A stretch of DNA of 64,000 bases from positions 35,053,564-35,117,563 of the forward strand of contig NC_080561.1 in NCBI RefSeq assembly GCF_030253575.1, given 5' to 3'. This stretch comes from Rhododendron vialii. Taxonomy: Eukaryota; Streptophyta; Magnoliopsida; Ericales; Ericaceae. Positions within the stretch are counted from its first letter, which is position 1. The number at the start of each line of letters is the position of its first letter. The notes under the pieces are model-generated. The model made no database searches and was not told where the DNA came from. It was given only the letters and a program-made list of their open reading frames with translations. A program made the translations under genes and the position numbers. Below, piece after piece: positions 37,011-64,000 of the stretch.

Positions 37011-38040
37011 TTGTAGCTTTAGTTGTATATTGCTTTTGTTCTAGTTGTAATTTTTATTTTATTTTAATATCATTGGGATGATGTTTACCGCCATATAAAA
37101 ATTTTCAATTTTATAAACATCAAGGATCTCGTTATGTTCTCAAGCATAACAAGAATACAACTACTTGATTCAATTTAATTGAGGGAGAGAGGTTTAGGAG
37201 AGTAGAATGAACACCACCCCACAATTCTTTTTGTTTGAGAATACCCAATTTAATTCGTTATGTTTTGTTGTACAGGTACGTGGCTCGCGAGATCCCACTC
37301 AATTTTTATGAACTTTTCTAGTAGAGCGAGGAACCCCGGAAAAAATTTGTAACCAATGGTTAAATGAAAACTAGGAGGTGTACCTGGAGAGAGATATTTT
37401 TGACGGAATAATTAATGAGACCGTCATAAAACACTTCAAAATATAAAACCCGATAGGGTCAACTGTGACAATAAAGAAGAAAAAAAATTTGAAGCAATGA
37501 ATTTTTAGATTTCTATATCGACACTTTTGGAAGCATATATTATAATTTATAATTTATTTTGCATGGCAATGAACGTTTAAGTCCAGCTATATATGATTGC
37601 ATTTGGATTGTAGTAATTTCTTCCAAAAAAAATAGTTTATGAATATTAAGTGCCCACTAAATAGAATTTCTGAATCGGGGTGAAATTGTAAATATATCAT
37701 ATGATTGAAACTCCATTTATTAATTTAGATTTTCAAGATCACGTACATGTGCAATTTTTTTGCAGTAGTAACATAAAATAAAATAGGGTTTTCCATAAAA
37801 TAGAATAGCCCGGTGACTAAGCTACAAACGAATCGAGTTAGAGCTCTTTCATGGCTTGGCTCGATACGTTTAATAATCGGATAGAATTTGAGTTGTAGAC
37901 TTTAAATAGCACAAAAGCCGAACTCAACAGTCTAACGCTTAACTCAGCTCTAAAAAATTGGCTCGTCTATTGGGGCTTGTTTAGCAATTCTAAACCCGAC
38001 AAGCCCTCTTTAACAATTTCATCGATCGTATAAACGTTGC
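37011..38040. other. Intergenic region upstream of the UBP12-like gene
   Basis: AT-rich with no gene seen. It should include the promoter of the UBP12-like gene. No confident TATA box was assigned. Confidence 0.3.
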
Positions 38041-38050
38041 ATCCTCTCTC

Positions 38051-38081
<31 letters not shown>

Positions 38082-38085
38082 TGAT
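38041..38085. repeat. (CT)n microsatellite in the probable 5' UTR
   Basis: A run of CT repeats ends about 50 bp before the ATG of the UBP12-like gene. Such pyrimidine runs are common in plant 5' UTRs and may affect expression. Confidence 0.7.
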
Positions 38086-38135
38086 AAATTTCTCCACAGC
38101 AACTCTCTTCGAAGATTTGCTGATCACACAGCCAC

Positions 38136-61419
<23,284 letters not shown>

Positions 61420-63733
61420 CATGATGCTTGCTGAATCTCCACCAGTTCATGGGCTGAACCTCATAACCGTCCAATGGCATATGTGGCTTTGTGAAGAAAG
61501 CAGCAGCATCAGAAAAGAAGCTGGCAGCGAGATAGCTCGAGGTCTAGTTCTTGCCTCAATAGATGTGTATTTTCTAATACAGGGGTGGCGTAGCATATGC
61601 AGTATATCCTTCATAGGTTGGATTTCCCTGGTCTTTCACAACCCCCCGTGCCAGGGTGAGGTAATTAGGTGGTTACCCGTTTTAGTTCCATTTGTAATTT
61701 AGGAATATATTAGATTTTGGGTCGAGTGATGTATAGGGGGTATAGGTATGTGTTTTAACATTCTTTTTCTTGTGTGTCTGATCCTTTTGTAGTTTATCTT
61801 CTGTGCATTACTAAATCGGAGAGGAAGGGGATTGGGGTGGCGTTTATAGTTTTCAATTCCATTATTGTTTCTGGGGTTTCCCAGATCCCTGCAAAAGAAA
61901 CAAGTATTTGCTTCCCAATTGCTTGTTAAATTAAAGGTTCAAAATGGTACATTCAAACATGGTAGGAGGCAGGAGCTGGCAACAGAAGCCTATGCAAGAT
62001 GCTAGTGTAGCTTAGGGTTGTAAATGAGCTAACCATTAAACCCAAGGGCTATCTAACCTCTATCCCAAACACTTGCACCATTACTAATCTACAAACCAAT
62101 GGTATGAAGAGTTGAAAAGCAACCTCTACCTCAATACAAATTTTAGCCAAAAAAATCTGTTTCAGGAATGCCTGGATATTGCCGACATTGTAGCTTAATC
62201 CTTTCGCATTCCAGAACCTCAACAGAATTGGAACCGAAGAGGGGTTTTACTAAACTTTCTCCTCTAATGGCATGCTACTTTTCAATATAATCAATCATCC
62301 AACAGAGTGCCATGGTCCAGTCTCAGTAACCTGCCTATAGGCCCGGATTGCTCAAATTTGAAGAGCCACCCTTGTTCATTTTGTATTTTTATTTTTTTGA
62401 CAAGACCCTTGTTCATTTGACAAAACCTTGGTTAACCCAAATTTGAAAAGCAATAGCTTCACATCCCGAACCTGTAGTTGGACCGAAGAGGGGATTTCTC
62501 GTCGCTGTGTACCAGGTGGTGCCGTGGTGACGGCCCGTCCTCCCGGACGGTAGCTATGGCTCGAACCGGACATTCCACAGCGGGTCGGGAGCCCCTATGG
62601 TCATGCCCAAGGTGGAGTTGCTACGCTGGTTGTCCCCTCCCACCATTTTTAATGATAAAAAAAAAAAGTACCCTACACCACCACACTCATTTCATTTCAT
62701 TTCATTTAATCTACTCCTAAATCTTCAACCTCAACTGGAGGAGAAACTAACGCTTTATTCTCCTTAATCTGGGAGGAAAATGGCTCCATTTCGTACGGGA
62801 ATGGGAAGGAACATTTTTAATTATCATTGCCATCGGAAAACCTTATTGCTTGACTGATCTTGAACAATGATGCGCCCCCATTTTCTCAACGATTCCCTTC
62901 GCATCTAGGCTAATTTTCTAAGGCGCGCATTCTCAGCATTCAATTGCGAATCATCTGCCTCGCAGCAGGGCCATCAGATTCATCTATTTCTAGATGCGTC
63001 TCGCTTGGCACCATCGCCTTTTCTAGTCTTGTCAAACAATCAAATTAACAGCATCGCGACCCTTGCCACATTAGTCTATGCCTATGTTACGACTGGCATT
63101 ACGCCTTTGATATACAGCTCATCGCGGAAGATTGCACTTCGAAATCCATGAACACGTGAAAAGGAATTGTTTGAGGGGAAATTGTGGAAAATCTATTCAT
63201 GGATTACCATTTTAAAGAGAATACAAGTGTTCATGGATTTGTCTTTACGTTTATGACTTGAATTATTCTACAGAAGAATAGACTTGCAAGTCCTCAAAGA
63301 CTTGAGAGAAGCCAAGTCCTACACTTTAAGATAAGCATTTGTATGAAGGAAATATTGCAAGTCCATTCTCTTAAAAAGAAATTATGAAAAACCTATTCTA
63401 TCCGTAAGATAGACTGAAACATAAGTTTCAACTATTTTGAGATTTTTTCCATCTTAACCACCACCATCCAACGAGCAGCCGTTCGCAAGACCTCGATGAC
63501 CGATGCATGGGGCAACTCTTTCGGACCTCGTACCATCTATTTGGACCCCTTTAGGTGGGCACTGCGTAAAGAAACTCAGCCTTACCCTGATGCAGAATCC
63601 AGTTAATTACACGAAAGATGTGACAAAAGATTGCCAACCTATCTTAGACGCCCAAAGAGTCGTGCGGTAAACGGAGTTGTAAGTTTAGGACACTAAAGAC
63701 ATAAACGATACCGTCATGAAAACGTTTCCATTT
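61420..63733. other. Intergenic region between UBP12-like and the last MATH/coiled-coil gene
   Basis: No gene that I can support. It should begin with the 3' UTR of the UBP12-like gene. 62460-62640 is GC-richer than its surroundings with no recognisable product. A short (CATTT)n run is at about 62688-62706. Confidence 0.3.
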
Positions 63734-64000
63734 TTATACAACGTCCCTAAGTAGATAATCATTTGCTGCTAGTGAATTTGGCAAGTCCGTCGACCAATTC
63801 TCCAGTTTTGCCTTGGCCTTGACTAACCCTTCTTCGAGTTCACGAACCTTAGCTCTACCCACCTTCAGAGCAGTTTCGCACAAATCCATGTCGATAAGAG
63901 ATTCCGCGCGTTTATTAGCCTTCTTTGCTTCCTCCAACCTCTTCTTCAACCACGACAACTCCAACCCAACATGCTCAAAGTCCTTGATCGCAAGGGTGGC
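63734..64000 (-). CDS. MATH/coiled-coil protein, 3' end (partial, diverged)
   Basis: The minus-strand frame is open from the window edge (64000) to a TAA at 63734. It encodes a coiled-coil tail related to the other three copies: FEHVGLELSWLKKRLEEAKK, then KVRELEEGLVKAKAKLENW and the family tail DLPNSLAANDYLLRDVV. It has a single ALKVGRAKVRELEEG unit where the other copies have the 14-residue repeat twice, so it lies outside the recent expansion. It is opposite in direction to the others. The MATH domain and start lie beyond the window. Confidence 0.75.
   Translation of the reverse strand, partial: ATLAIKDFEHVGLELSWLKKRLEEAKKANKRAESLIDMDLCETALKVGRAKVRELEEGLVKAKAKLENWSTDLPNSLAANDYLLRDVV

Noticed and set aside
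61930-62330. Possible LINE ORF start on the minus strand (RFWNAKGLSYNVGN-like)
   Set aside because: The similarity to an endonuclease start is too weak and short, and nothing downstream supports a reverse transcriptase.

Overview
The window is nuclear DNA of a flowering plant, almost certainly a eudicot. It has an intact UBP12/13-type ubiquitin protease gene with 32 exons, a family of MATH plus coiled-coil genes, an MPC1-type gene, AT-rich introns with GT-AG borders, many MITEs, (CT)n and (TA)n microsatellites, and a full-length Ty3/gypsy element with an antisense plant mobile domain (PMD) gene. The sequence does not let me name the species.

Layout, left to right. 1-334: last exon of a MATH/coiled-coil gene. 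1010-1370: a scrambled U6 snRNA copy and a tRNA-derived SINE. 2083-2550: an MPC1-like gene that has lost its ATG. 2869-2940: a decayed plastid-type tRNA-Asn copy. 3232-18457, minus strand: a short gene for a probable mitochondrial protein, split by a very young LTR retrotransposon at 4757-18291. The element has 701-bp LTRs with one difference and a 5-bp target duplication (CCCAC). Gag-protease and pol run on the minus strand. Between the pol stop and the 3' LTR it carries two plus-strand genes with their own TATA boxes: a three-exon PMD protein and a 101-residue coiled-coil protein.

19926-22414 is a MATH/coiled-coil gene (361 aa). 30964-33796 is a second one (383 aa) that appears chimeric: exons 2-4 and their introns match the neighbouring UBP12-like gene, and the last exon matches the MATH/coiled-coil family. 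The switch lies inside an intron. The intergenic blocks after these two genes are paralogous, so the array grew by segmental duplication and was then filled with repeats, including a candidate solo LTR at 25694-28266 with a nested foldback MITE.

38136-61419 is a complete UBP12/13-like deubiquitinase gene (1122 aa by my splice model) with all catalytic boxes. Its introns, up to 4.75 kb, hold Stowaway, hAT-like and foldback elements and several local tandem duplications. 61420-63733 shows no gene I can support. 63734-64000 is the 3' end of a more diverged MATH/coiled-coil gene on the minus strand, running off the edge.

All splice models, domain calls and repeat borders were made by eye from the sequence. 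No search or alignment program was run.
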